DNA of 64,000 nt from Branchiostoma floridae (GCF_000003815.2 NC_049994.1:11689376-11753375); one strand, 5' to 3'. Shown: positions 10,612 to 24,101, counted from the first letter of the stretch. Notes: a model not told the origin generated them from the sequence alone. Made by a program: numbers and translations.

Positions 10612-13600
10612 AAACCAAATGCAAACACTTGGAAACTTCAGGCTACTGAAATAAGTCTTTATCTGCACTGAAATATCTAGAAAGGTAATGACTGAGTACA
10701 GAACAGCAGGCAAACGTTACAGTAGAAAACTAAAACAACTACGTCTTTGAAGTATTGTTATGAGTAACAAGAGCAGTGACATTCACATCGAAAGAAACAG
10801 GCTTGTATTGCTTTTTGTTAATAACAATTACACAAATGCTATTTGTGCAGTTTGATTGTGGAATGTTATTGTCCGTGGAAAGTTGTTATCTGCATAGCTT
10901 AGCTACTCCTGTCATTTAGTGCTGAATGGATTAAAACTTGAGCAAAATAACTTTATATGGAAAGTAGGATGTTGCAAAATGATTGTGAAACTGCAGTGAG
11001 GCTATTACGAAGTGTGTACGCCCAGAAATAGAGACTTCTCAATTTACGTGTTTTTGGCTGAAAAAGTCTGACAATCTGTATTGTATGGCCAGTGTAACCT
11101 CCCGTCTGTATTGTCAGTAAGTGTTGTTCAGATGTATCATCATATCATTTCGTGTCAGTACTGCAGCCAGGCCGAGGCCTTCTCATTTTCTTCTGGCAGG
11201 TCCTTGGAGATGTTGTAAGTGTTGTTAATATTGAATAAATATTCAACTCCAGGGGAATTTGTTCATCATTTATTACTTGTATATTACCTTCATTAAAGGT
11301 TCCTATAGAAATTTTCCTTTAACATAGCGAGGGAAAGACAGTATGTGGAGAAGGACAACCTCAAGCCAGCCGTTCACACTTACCGCCACATCTTCAGAAA
11401 AGACGCTGGAGTCGAATGTTCCCCGCATAGGAACTTTATTAACCGACACACAACAATAGCGAAGTAAAAACCTAGTGCTCCAAATATTAAGTACACTTCC
11501 TCGTCCATAGGTGCGGCGTACAATGAACACATCATCCTAGTCTCTGTCTGTGGCAGTTATAAGAAGATGAATCTTGTCCAATGTTGTTTTTTCTGCGTTA
11601 ACAAACACAGTAATATAGCTACTATATGGTCATTGCTAAGTATCCCCCAAGACCCTAGAGAATATGGCTAGGTCAGCACACCTCTTTACTGTGCCCTGTA
11701 ACACACTTAATGACGACCTCTCTAGCGTCGTTTTTGTTTCTAAACGTGTTTGACGTACTGCTTATTCTTGTAATCTAATAGACAGCACAGCACTTACGAC
11801 AGCCGTGAGTGTGTTGTTCCTAATACGTTGCAAAAGTAAAGACCATAACATCATCAACTCATATAACTCTACTGCTCCACGATAACACCACATAAAAAAC
11901 GTTCCTACTAAGGTCTTCTCAAGATTGTCTTCAAAAGCTTATTTTGATATCTGAAGTGTATATACCCCAGGGTTACTGATGACTAGTGATGAGAGGTGTA
12001 GGGTACATGAGCGGCAATCTGTGCTCGACAACACATCTATATTGCAACAGCTCTTCTCGCTTTACGCCACAGTGGGCACGAAAGGTACTTTTGATATTGC
12101 AACGCGTTCTGGTGTATACCCGGGGGAGGAATAAGCTTACCGGGAACCAACCAGGAAGAATCGCGGGTGTGAGCTCCCATTTTACGTAAAATAAAATTGC
12201 ACATTATCTTTAATAAATAAAACAAATGCTCAAAAATTACCAGCCATTCTGATTAAGATATTTTGTCAGGGCATCTTGAAGTTCCTACATTTTCTTATCA
12301 CGCTCCTCAGTATAAGTCAGATGGTCAAACGTCATCCCTTCAGCACTTTTTCACCTCATTAAGGGACAACGATGGTCTGGGGACGGACCTAAAGTACAGC
12401 CTGTGTTTCCGCAACCGTATAAGGCAGGCGACCTACGCATCTGCGCGACTCGAGGGAAAGATAAGACCTAGGCTGGCATCCATCCGTAGATAAGGATTTC
12501 ACTCCTTCGCCTTCGTAGATAAGGATTTCACTTCGAAGTTTCCAAGAACAAACCGTTAATGCGACCAGCATGCCGAGAGATCTTCCGCTATATCAGCAGC
12601 AGGTTTCTTGAAGACGGGCTATACTTCGGAATTACGTGTGCAGTACACCGGATTGTGGAGACAGGTATGACATTTCCGGTTCATCGAACGATATCTACTG
12701 TAGTCTACTGTTAGAACTGTTGAGACAGCTCTTTATCTGAATCAGTGAAGGAGAAGTTTCCGATCGGATACGGAAATACGGGAAATTCATCAGTTGTCGT
12801 TATAATTATGTAGGTCATAGACTCAGTCAAAGCAAGGAAGTCAACCTCCTTGGTCAAAGGTATTCGGTTTCAAATCATTATCGTTTGCATTGCCCTCTCA
12901 GTGATTTGTTTTCCATGGGCTACATTGTATAGCTTTCCATATTATATCTACTACGTTCACGTACATGATCAAGTGTGTATAGGGCTTCAAAAATTGGGAG
13001 AAAAATTAGCACGGAGAACAAGGTTTCTGTGCTCAACTTCGCTGTCTATCACTGTAGAAAATGACTAATCAAATGAAAGGTACTTGACCCATATTCAACT
13101 GAAGATTATTCAGACACGAACCCTATTTTTCTTTTCAGTGCCACAGTGAATTGCCCTATCCAGTTAATGCTTAGGCAATCTCCAATAAGGTAGATGAGAA
13201 AACAATACCAACGCCTCCCCTGTTTATGAATAGCCAAGATAATACATATTGATTTGATGAGCCCTTTGCAATATATATGAGACGATACATTTATTTAGGT
13301 CACTGAATCACATGGGACAGAATCAGATGGAAAGCATTAGCGGTGAACAAGGCAAACTAATTATACAGATCATTACTTACGCCCTTTGATTTGCATTTTC
13401 ATTGTACCATTTTCAAGAATCGAAGGGCTAAAGTTAAGTGTGTAGAAAAGTATCTTTTTCAAGATTGGACTGCAGATAATGTGAAGATATAATTTATATA
13501 CAGACATACCTGCCCAAGACGACCACCCGGAGGACCGGGCAAAAGCTGTCGATTTGGTCAGGTGGTAGGTTAGAAGAGTATCGACTCACAACATGCCAGA

Positions 13601-13740
13601 TGCATAGTTTAAAAGATTTTGTTGTGTTTAATGGCAAATAGCAAGCACACGCACGTGCATCCTCTGCCATCATTATTTTCCTGATATACTGACGAAACTT
13701 TATCCCTCATTGAAAAGTGAAAACTGATTTTGTTTTTCAG
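10612..13740. other. 3' UTR and intergenic region between the two GPCR genes
   Basis: The first 620 bases up to AATAAA (11234-11239) are plausible 3' UTR of GPCR 1. The rest should contain the untranslated first exon of GPCR 2. A weak candidate ends GGAGACAG before GTATGACA at about 12665, and part of it (CAGGTTTCTTGAAGACGGG, about 12600) resembles the end of the GPCR 1 leader exon. A short direct repeat (CGTAGATAAGGATTTCACT, twice) lies at about 12485-12535. Confidence 0.4.
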
Positions 13741-13744
13741 AACA

Positions 13745-15192
13745 ATGCCAGAGATGAATGCGTCTCTGGATCCTAGTGGCGACTTCCTTACCAATTGGAC
13801 AAGCGTGTCTACTACAAACTCCAGTAATTTCACAACAGAGATACCTTCTACTGATGCCGTTACTGTAGCGCATGACACACTCAGTACAGAAACAATTTCA
13901 ATCTTTGTAGAGCTCATTCTCGCTGCTATAGGTATCATAGCGAACTCTCTCGTCATTTATGTTATCGCGAGATATCGCGAGATGAGAACAGTGCCAAACG
14001 TTTTTGTTTTAAACCTTGCCCTGGCCGACCTTTTGTATTGCTGCGAGTTCGTCCCCATTTGGAACGCTCAATACTTTTTGCCAAACAAATGGATATTCGG
14101 ACAGGCTATGTGCACAATAACACGGGCGCTATACGGTATTTGTGGAAACGCAAGTATCCTGTTCGTGATAGCCATGAGCATAGAGCGGTATCAGGCTGTA
14201 GCAGACCCGATCGGACATCATCAGCGAAGTTCCAAGAAGCGAACATGGCTCATCAGCGCCGGCCTTTGGATGGTGTCAGTCATCTTCTCAATCCACATCA
14301 TCGCCTTCTCTAAGGTCGAAACGTATGGCACTCATAAAGGATGCAAATCAGATCCAACAAGTGTTGCACCGTATGAAGACTACATGAAAGGAATCCTGAT
14401 CTATCGGTTCGTGGCGTGGTGCATCCTGCCACTGTCCATCCTGGTGCCGTGTTACTCTAGGCTGTACTACAAACTGCACCACGGTGATCATGATGTGATC
14501 CAAGCTGATTCATCTGCAGCTGGATCCACGGCCAAATCTCGAAACCGCGTCACGAGAATGGTGACGGTTGTTGTGGCGGTGTTCACCGTCTCCTGGATGC
14601 CGTTGCACATCGTCTATCTGGTCAAATATGGCTTCCATCTGTACAGCGTCCCTGAAGGTATTCTGTTCTTACAATACTTTTTTTTTTAAATCTAGGTTTA
14701 TATAATATTAGGTTTGGGGCCACCTATAGCTACCAGCTTGTTTTGGAACTGCAGGGGCTCTTTTGTCAAAATTTTTCCAAGGAGAATAACCGAAGAGAAG
14801 AACGAGGGATTTCCATGATATTTATTATGCAATTAGCTTAGGCAGGGATGATTTATTTTCATAATTGATGCGAAAGTGCCATAATTCTTTATTTGGAGTT
14901 GAGGTACAAAACTGAGATCTGGGAGAGGGTTGAATAGATAGTTTGGGAGAGAGAGAGAGAGAGAAAGATAACGGTTATTACAAATTTTACAGAATATGTT
15001 ATGTTGAAGTCAAACACTGTATAATAATCTAATAAAATGATTTTTGTTTTCTCAGGGCACCATGATCCACTGGAGCTGTTCGTGGCCATGCTGTCCTCCA
15101 CCAACCCCATGATCAACCCCTTCCTGTACGCCCTGCTGGGAGACAAGTTCCGCATCTACATGAAGAAGGTCCTTTGCTGCGGCCGCGGGTAG
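13745..15192 (+). CDS. Rhodopsin-family peptide-type GPCR, paralog 2, short C-tail, 349 aa
   Basis: Two coding exons, 13745-14657 and 15056-15192, with the same intron position and phase as paralog 1 (1050 nt, 349 aa). The acceptor-ACA-ATG arrangement at the start is identical. The transmembrane core is very close to paralog 1: same ERY, conserved Cys pair, SWMPLH in TM6 and NPFLYALL in TM7. The N-terminus and the ICL3 region (two or more extra residues, DHD) differ more. The protein stops at CCGRG followed by TAG, so it lacks the roughly 60-residue Ser/Thr-rich tail of paralog 1. All seven membrane segments are intact, so it is probably functional; loss of the tail would be expected to reduce kinase/arrestin regulation (inference). 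Confidence 0.9.
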
Positions 15193-17290
15193 GGTAACGG
15201 TGGATTATCAGTCCCAGGAATTGCTTATATATGCCCTCTGTAGACATTGACCCTGCCATTGGATGATACAGTTTTATACCAACAACTTGGCTGGTTCTAC
15301 TTACCACCTCTAGGTGGCGTTGCAGTGAGAGAAGAATGGAATATGGCTAAGATTGTATCCACACTCCAGTCCACTCGGGTATGGCTAAGGACTGATTCGG
15401 AAGTAGATTTTCAGAACCAGAAAATCTTTTTAGACGGTTTCCACGTAATTTCTGTACGCAAAGTGAAGCTAGTTAATGAAGCATGAAGCTTGACGGTGGG
15501 GCATGAGAAGTTGTAATATATTATATCAATATAGACGTTGAAAAAAATGTTAATAATATGAAAACATACTGCAAAAAATCTGGTGTTTAAGTGTGATTAA
15601 TCTTCGTAAAATAGTGGTTAGGGTAAGGGAGGGGTGAGTATTAGAGTTAGAATTGGGATCAGGATTTGGGGTCAAGTTAGGTTAGGTTATATGATATCAT
15701 ATTGAATACTACAACAAGCACAACACATGACAATAAAGAAATAAGTTATTAGCTTGAAATGGAAATGTATATAAAAATGTTTTGAATGTTGATTTGCTGT
15801 AATCTAGGCAACGGTCATTCAATTTGATTTGACGCATTCATTGTTTTGTGCATGCACAAACTAGACACAGATATATTTAACGTTTGTGATTCCTAGTATA
15901 TAAACTTGTATGAACTATGAATACGAATAATGAAACCTCTCATATGTCGATGAGTTAATCATCAGCCCGCGATGATGATGATGATGATAGTTATTAGAGT
16001 TTACATCATATCTAGATGTACAACTGCAGTTTACGAATCACATTTTACCCACATATTGATATAATTTTTTTCATACTTATGATATGAGAACGATCTTCTG
16101 ATCATTTGATAGGTTTCCTAGACCAAATTCTCTTTAGATGGCCTTACATGAAACAGATGTGTACCACTTTATATCATCCATAAAATCAAGTTTATTACGA
16201 GACATATTACATCAGGGGATATTACAAGACAATCTCCGATTATCTGTTCCAGCGCCGCGGTTCGCTCCAGCATGTCCCATATGTATGGATTTTCCCACGG
16301 AACAAATCTGATCAGGAGTACTTCAACTGCAATGAAATTGCCCCCCAAACGACCGTTAGAAACTCAATAATCTGTAGATTAGCAGGTGATTTATATGAAA
16401 TAGATAGGATTAACTAAATCCGATTCCAAACTAACTCCAAAATGACTCAAAACACAGCAAATGCTGATTGAAATTCATAGTCTCTTATCTTCTAACACCT
16501 TGGCAGGAATTCATTTGTTTGAGCCAATACTTTATCGACGCTACTTACATGTACAATATCACGTACATGCATATATGAGTCGAATCAATAGTCATAATAT
16601 AGTTTTATCAAAGTCAAAGAGTACATATTGATAACAGAGATATTCTGAGTAAAATTGCAAATTTCAATTCATTCACTAATGAATTTTCGAATGTCAGCTA
16701 CGAAAAAGTAAACAGTTTTTGGCCTTTAAGATTATCTGGAGCGTGACCAATGGAGACGGTAAAAGTTGCAATAAAGAGGGACTTGGAATCATTATGTTTT
16801 AAAAGCCTCTGGTGATCTGTGTGTTGGAAGTACAACAGATCACCAGAGGCTTTTAAAACTTAATGGACCATATGATAGATATCTGCGTTTCAAAATGACT
16901 GCTTGTTGTGAACGAGTACACCAATTCGATACAAAGATTGAATGTTTTGTAATTAGTATATTATACTAGTTGCAGAACCAACTTATATTTTATGTATAAC
17001 CAGTCAATCGACGAAACCAACACTTAATTTGGCCTAAATATCACTATTATCTGATATGAAACAATGACGAGTCGTAGAAGAATAGAGTAGTAGAGTCATA
17101 TTTCTGTATTATGATATTATCTTACATCCTCTGCATGCTTCTAGTATATTTCAAACATATTTAACATTCATGTTATAATAATAATCAACATAACCCTGTG
17201 ACAGAGAAAAAGGGCGATTCTCCCTACAAACCCTATATTCAAACAGTCTAGTATTGTAATGTACTTACTATGACAGTGCTTCTTGCGTAG
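15193..17290. other. Intergenic, no recognised gene
   Basis: AT-rich. Holds a short (GAT)n run near 15970 and a perfect 25-bp hairpin at 16796-16859 (listed separately). No exon-like segment with splice sites was found. Confidence 0.5.
16796..16859. repeat. Perfect 25-bp inverted repeat with 14-nt loop
   Basis: Arms 16796-16820 and 16835-16859 are exact reverse complements (core GCCTCTGGTGATCTG). The loop is 16821-16834. The size fits a pre-miRNA-like or small foldback hairpin, but perfect pairing is unusual for an animal miRNA. Confidence 0.9.
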
Positions 17291-17430
17291 ATTGTTTCTA
17301 ACCTCCTTTGCAGACTTTCGAGGGAGCGGTGTTCATTTCTTTGTTAGCGTTGCAATTGATGCGGGGATTTCCTTAGCCCATGTTGAAAACCCCGAAAGTC
17401 TGCGAAGGGTGCTAAACTATTTCACAATCC
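17290..17430. mobile_element. Small foldback element (MITE-like)
   Basis: TTTGCAGACTTTCGAGG at about 17307 is mirrored by CCCCGAAAGTCTGCGAAG at about 17390, with weaker pairing outward to GATTGT/ACAATC. No coding capacity. Confidence 0.6.
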
Positions 17431-17934
17431 GATGCGGATCTCTGTAAAGTTGTAGTTGGAAAGATCGTGTTTTTGTTAATCCAGATTCCTACCGAGGTAT
17501 AAGAGGTTCTGATCATTATCACAGTTATACTGTAAAATACATACAAACTTGAATGTTGTTTAAAGCTTGCTTGACACGATAATTTCCTGTTCATAACCGT
17601 AGATTGTACAAGATTCAAAACAGTAAATTACATAACATGATAGTATGTAGTCTACGTAACATCACTGGTAGAATATACTTTAACACAAGGTGAATCTACA
17701 GCTATTAAATTTTGTAAATTTCAAACGTTGATTGTATCATAGCCACGCCTTTTGCAGTATAAGGTGGGGATATATCTGTTTCCATACCATCAGGCCGAAG
17801 GCGGTCATCAAAAATGTCGAAAACAGATAAGAATTATTGAATTACTTCAACGCATGGTCATGTAAGTGTAAGAGGAAGAAGAGATTTTGAAATGACTCCG
17901 AGAAAGAATGCCTATAAGTTATACTGTGTACAGC

Positions 17935-17940
17935 TTTATT
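17935..17940 (-). terminator. Polyadenylation signal of the MMP gene
   Basis: AATAAA on the minus strand about 30 bases after the MMP stop codon at 17972, implying a very short 3' UTR. Confidence 0.5.
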
Positions 17941-17971
17941 TTATATTTATGACTATAATCTATATGAGGCA

Positions 17972-20900
17972 CTATTCTAATGTTATTTGAAAGATACAGA
18001 TGCTGAGAAACACAATTAAGCAAATAGACATGAGAGACCCTAATGGTAAAGAGTGCGAACTTGCCGACCGATAATACAGTCGGGTTGGCTGAGGCTGGAG
18101 CGGAATGTAGATGTCGTCATCATCTTCATCCGGGGACTGTGGCGGACAGTCCATCCAATGTTCCGCGGTGTATTTTGGGTACCCAGGAAGCACCAGGAGC
18201 GCTTTCTCACTGTACTTGTAGTAACGCCGTCCTTTGAAGAAATAAACGCTGTCTGTGGTGGGCAAAAATGGTAAAGTTAAACTTTGAACTAAGGCATGCA
18301 GTTTAACCATTGCCTTTTCTTTGACCCCTTTATAAATTGGAGCTTTTCAAAAGTTTGTAATTCCCAATAAATTTTCAAAAACGTTTTTCTAAAAGTATAC
18401 TCGATGATATTTACCATCATCAATGTACTGTGTTGCCGCGTCAACATTGTTGGGCACGCCCTTCCACACGGAGATGGGGCGGGGATAACCGTCGTCTATC
18501 CGGCCCAGCTCCTCGTCGTAACGCCAGTACCTTTCACCCTGTGGAAAGGTATAACGACAACATGTGCACTTAATATATATAAAGAAAGTTAACCTGACTT
18601 ATATATATAGTATTGGCAATGCAACAAGCTTAAAGTGTGCTACAGAAGAAGCGTACTTTTCACTTATGAAAGGGGATCAGAAGAAAAACAACGATCAGCC
18701 ATCTTGCCTTTTGGCCGGCACAGAGAAGGTTATAGATTATAGACACAGAAACAGAGAGAAACTGATAGAAAGAGAGAGTAAGAAAAACAGGGAAAGAGGA
18801 AATTTACGTATACAGACTCGACAGAGACGAGTGAACTTAATGAATCCTGGCGTGTGGAAAGCTAAATTTACATATAAATTGGTGTGTATTTGTATCTTTA
18901 CTGTCTATAAGTAGTTTTACCTTGAAAAAGTATGTTTTCCCGGTCGGTTGCCAAGGCAACGCAGCATCCAAGTCGCTAGGCAACCCGAAGTCTGTAGAGA
19001 TGTACCTCGGGTATCCCGGTTCCAGTTGGCGACCGTTGTATTTCCAGTATTTGGATCCTGAATTAACATTGATGGAAGAGGTTATCAATACTGCAGAAAG
19101 TCAACTAAATATATCTTATCATTATTGTATAAGAACCACCGATCGCGACCTCTGAACTGTACTTCCTGTCGCTCCGGCAAGTCTAATCTTTCGATTCATC
19201 TTCCTACTTACATCCTGACATTTTACTGACAGAGCCGCTTTCAAATAACTACGGACACACACTAACCCAGTGGCCAACAAATAAACAAACAGACAAACAC
19301 ACAGACCGGAAACAAAGACTCGAAACAAAGTATCTGAAATTGTCTTCATTCATAGTTAGAGTATAAAAGACCTGTTTCTTCCAGATCACTTCAGTGTCAC
19401 TGACGAAGGATAGTGGATTCTATCCGAAACGTCTGACCGCTTCAAAACCATATCCAGTTGCTTGAGTAACTACTTTTTGGCGTAAAGACTCGTATACGTA
19501 GTCATAAACATATGAAGTATAGAAGGACAATGGTGTATAGAAGTACCTCCGAAGAAGAACACGTAGCCATCTTTCCTCTCGTACCCAGCGTCGACCTTGT
19601 CAGGTAGGGCAGTCCACATTTTTGTAAGAAGAATAGGACCGTCTACTTTGTGGCTCTGTCTTCGGAAATACTGTATTCCCTGGGAAGAGACCAGTTACGC
19701 AACTTTCAAAAAAACTTTAAAAAGGCAAACCATTGGTATCAAGTGCCATGATAACTGAAAGCATTTCAAACTACTTTGTAGCCATCAACATTTTCTCTGA
19801 CATATGACACTTATGAGTAAATTAGAGAAGCTTGATATTCAATTTCAGAGTAAGTAATTTTGTTGATTTGTTGAAACAGGTCTATACATACATTCTGTGT
19901 CATCCTCACAATTCTGCCCAAAGCAATCTATTTCCTATATCTACAACCAGTCATGTCAGATATAACCAGCTGCTGCCGCACCGCGTGCCTGCGAAGCTGA
20001 TGTTACGCTGAAGGCTGGTTATACCGGTACCGAATGTACATGCAGATACAGATGTTAGTTACATCATACAGTGTGCACTTCACTGTACCTGAATAAAATA
20101 GGTGTCTCCTCGGAACTGTAACACAGCATCATACTCTGAGTCATGGCATTTCTCCGGCAACAGTGAGCAGACGGGTATCAAGGGATTCTTGCTTTTCCTT
20201 GAACCTGAGTAAACGATAAAAAAGATGTCATAAATTTAATCTGTTTCAATACAACAAAATCTGAACACGCCAAATTTGTAGCTTTAGTGCTGAAGCTACC
20301 TTCCCAATAATGACATTCGATGTTTTATGAGTCTGTCATTTTGAACTTTTCAAACAACAGTCGGGATCAGAATCTTTAACTTCTCAGTCTAGATACACTG
20401 CAATACATGTGCAATGCACAAAAGGCAGTGGTTTTCTGAAGCAACGTGCAAACTTGACCTGTTGGTCTAGAAACAGGGTTGCTGATCGATGAACGTTACA
20501 CAGTGTCTACAGTAAAGTTTACATTCTCTCCTTTTTTTTGTAACAAAATGTTCTCTTTTCTCATGACTCACCATACATAGCTTGAATTCCCTGTAAGTCG
20601 TCCGGGTGGATGCAGTACTTGTCTTTGTACATGTAGGCAGGGTACATGATGGTTCCCGGAACCAGGGTGTGGCCGAGGCCAAGGGCGTGGCCGAACTCGT
20701 GCGTGGCGACCTGGAGAAGGTCAACGCCTTTCCGGGAATGGAATGAAAATGGCATAGGTACATTTATTCCTGTGAAATACGATAAGCACACTAAAGCCAG
20801 ATGATATTCAGGAATTTAGGTAGAAAGAAACGAGGACAACAGAAACGCTGTATTACCACGATGCGTTCCCGTCGTCCATTGCTCGTCTCCGTCAAAGTGG

Positions 20901-23900
20901 GTGTCGCCATCAATCCCATACTTCTTTGCGATGCGCTCTGAGCGGGGAGGCATGAACGCATGCGCAAGACCAAGACCTGTGCCGCGACTGCAAAAAGAAG
21001 TAGAATGCTGCATCCATAAGTAAGAACAACAGACTTTCTTAGAAGACCTACGGCAAGCACATGTATATAGAGGCAATGACTGCACATGCAAAAGCACAAT
21101 TGTAGTTGATCTTTATTCTAACTTAATGTCAAAGACAGCAGTTTTTAATTCGTCATATTAAAGCAGATTTAGTCACAGTTATTCAATCATCCTATTTAGC
21201 TTAAACTATATATGAGTTATTCCGTAAAACATCAAAAAAGAAAACTATCCTTCGTTCAGAATATTCTAGAAGGCAAGCGGATGCAAAACAATATATTGTA
21301 ATAAAACGCATCAACATAAAAACGCAATCAAGTATCAGCATACAACGAAGAACACAACACTATATATCAAAACTCTTTTATTTTATTCTATACAAATTGT
21401 TTGAAATTATTTCTATTTCATGATCAAATCTTTGTCTTGACACATATGTAGATTTCACCTATAACTTATAAGATAAGGAGAAAACTTACTCCGGGTCCCA
21501 GCGCCCGTCAAACGGCGTGCCGTCCCCGTGGTCCCAGCGCGGGAACGCGATGAGCATATCCGCATTTCCTGACGTCACTTCCGTAAAGTCCAGCGGCGTG
21601 TAGTCACTCCATATTTGGAAGGCGTCGTGCATGATTCTGCGCACTTCTGATTGGCTCAGCCGAGGGGTGTACTCAGTTATCCTTTGTGCAATGAGAAAGT
21701 TATTTACCATTCAGATTTGTAATGGTAATTACCCAATAATGATTGACATCTAACTTAATTAATATTGACTTTTCTCTCAAACAAACTAAGTGTCTCATCT
21801 ACATGAAGAAATAGTTGAAATACAAGTAAATGTTTGAAAAAAATCAAAATCTATCAAACTAAATTTAGATTGAATAGCTTACGGAATCGTCTCTTTGTCG
21901 CATTTGGATGCGATCGTCTGGTACACTAAGTAGTACTGTTACTGTAATGATCATTTTTACTTGGTTGAATATGGATATCATACTTTCAATCGACTAATAA
22001 GAATAATAATCTATAATGATGATGAGAACTAGATAGCTCGGAAATCATGAGTTATCATGATTATCAATGCTGTTCCATATTGGATTTTTGTAGCCGTAGA
22101 TGGACCTACGAAAATACGTGTGACTGTTACATACTTGTACGTTATTTGGAATTTGTGCCACTTCGTCCCTGAGAGAACATAGGGCGCAACATCCACAGAA
22201 AGCCAGTCCATCGGGTCCTTAACGGAACATCTGAAATTGAATTATAGGGCAGTGGATATGCACAGAAAAGTACGTTTCTTCTGTAACTTTTTTTTTTAGA
22301 TTTTACTTCCGGAACTACATGTACCGTAGTTTGTTTCAAATTCTACATATTTGTGTGATTAAGCCCCGTTTACAAATCAAGAATTTAGCTCGGCCGAGTT
22401 GTCAGCGAGCTCTAAATTACGAGGAGGCATGACCCTGACGCCTACGAACAAATGGCAAAATCTCTTCGTCGGCATCAGGGTCATACCTCCTCGTAATTCG
22501 CTGGCAACTCGGCCGAGCTAAATTCTTGATTTGTAAAGCCCCCTTTAGAACACACTGTCAGGCTGTCAGGTCATTTTGTATAACATAGATACAAATCATT
22601 CTTACGTTTTCAGAGTTGGTATTAAAGGGAACTACATACATACTCCAAACATCTATTAAGTTGAATTTCCAACAATTAGTACATGTAGTGCAAAATTACT
22701 AGTCAACATTTATTCAATAAAGCAAACAAACCTTGGTGTATGCATTATTTTTCTCGTGACGTTGTCGACTTTTCCGGTGATAGGTATCCCATAATTCCTC
22801 TGCATTTTCACAATGGCGGCGGTCAGGTTGAAATCCACCGGTGGGGACAAATTTTCTGTTCCGTTTATCAAACGTCCCGGGTCTGTTTCTGATGGGTTCT
22901 CTTGTGCGACATAGCCGTACTTTGTGAGCCATCTCTGTGAGAAACAAAGCAGAAAATGATTAGTAGCTTACAAGTTTACCTGTTCAGCGTTCTACTCGTT
23001 TACCTCAACGTCTCTCATTTTTAAAATCCCCAAAATTCCTCTCAAAGCTCAGTACTTTTACTGGCTTTTTATCCTGACCTTGAAGTTTATTTTGACCTTC
23101 AGCGTACTCAGTATGATACAGTGCCCATGCAGATATGCCGATTAAAAAGGACTACTTTAATGAGTGGAAGTTTTCAATTCAACTGAGAAGTTACTAAAAG
23201 AAATAACTTTTTTGTTGGCTGGTTTCCTATTGATCCTTACCATCGAAAAATTTGTATCACAGACTAGAAGGACTGACGATAGTAGATGTGACTTCAGGGC
23301 CTTTGCAATCGACCGAAATGGCCGCAAACGTCCTGTAGCACGCTTTTTGTTATGATTTTACTTCCGCTGGTCCAAAGCCTTTTATGTGGCCATATTAGGT
23401 AATACAGTCGCCTATGGCGGACGGAAACCGTCTGAGAACGATGGTGCACATGTACAATAAAATAAAGCATCACTTCTATATAATATCAGCATTTTCAACT
23501 GAAATGAGAGCCATAATTTTACAACTAAAACTGTTAGGTCATCGTCAAGACAATAGCGCAGTAGCGCCCCTGACGGCAGACTTGTGTACTGCTCCCATTG
23601 CATACTTCCCCTGTTACCGGCCTTTGGATTTGAAAATTAAATCTCCAACACAAAATGAAAACAGACTTTCTAAATGCTTTGCCCAATCATCTACCCCCTT
23701 TCAAGATAATCCATTCAAAACTCCGACTACTCGATCTGCTGAAGATTCTATACATCCGTTTCGTGTATAAGCTGATAGTTTAGTCCCATATTATGTCATT
23801 ATTAGATACAGAAGAGCTTTGATGCAAACTTTCGTTAGCTGTGTAATCAAGAAGGTAGTCATGAGAGAAAAAAAAGCAAGGTTTTATCCAAGGGCAAATA

Positions 23901-24101
23901 CATACACCATTATAATCAAAATTAATGGCCGCCATCTTTTTACCGTTGTCATGTATAGAAATCATTACTCACCCTAGTTTGTAGATTGTCAGTAGTTTCC
24001 TCATTGTTTACGGGGACGCCGTCAGAAACAACTATAAAGCCGCATACCACCATGAGGCAGGGGGTGAGCCCCTTCCATACGTTCATCACTACTGCGAACA
24101 T
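17972..24101 (-). CDS. Matrix metalloproteinase with hemopexin domain and hydrophobic C-terminus, 579 aa
   Basis: Eleven exons on the minus strand: 24101-23973, 22934-22732, 22230-22135, 21681-21490, 20987-20857, 20769-20572, 20204-20089, 19679-19547, 19057-18921, 18538-18415 and 18252-17972; total 1740 nt in frame. The signal peptide is at about 1-30. The prodomain (about 44-112) ends in PRCSVKD, a variant of the PRCGVPD cysteine switch. The catalytic domain keeps the structural-zinc/calcium motifs ([21 protein letters not shown]), the catalytic [11 protein letters not shown] (H274, E275, H278, H284) and the Met-turn M292. A four-blade hemopexin domain spans C329 to C522. The tail has an acidic DEDDDD stretch and a final hydrophobic segment of about 20 residues ending QITLE, suggesting a GPI signal or short membrane anchor as in membrane-type MMPs. 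No furin motif (RXKR) precedes the catalytic domain. Extracellular-matrix proteolysis is expected. Confidence 0.93.
19960..20035. repeat. Short palindromic dispersed element, copy 1
   Basis: ATATAACCAGC at the left mirrors GCTGGTTATA at the right, with GCGAAGCTG, GTTACGC and GAAGG between. The same blocks occur in reverse orientation at 29336-29390 (CCGGTATAACC, CCTTCGGCGTAACAC, CAGCTTCGCGG). It lies in an MMP intron. Confidence 0.6.
22361..22553. mobile_element. Foldback MITE with arms of about 80 bp
   Basis: The two halves are near-perfect inverted copies: AAGAATTTAGCTCGGCCGAG on the left and CTCGGCCGAGCTAAATTCTT on the right, continuing through AATTACGAGGAGG and ATGACCCTGA into a short centre. 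It sits in MMP intron 2 and does not disturb the flanking splice sites. Confidence 0.85.

Noticed and set aside
16796-16859. Annotating the perfect hairpin as a microRNA gene
   Set aside because: Animal pre-miRNAs normally have mismatches and longer arms; without small-RNA data it is listed only as an inverted repeat.
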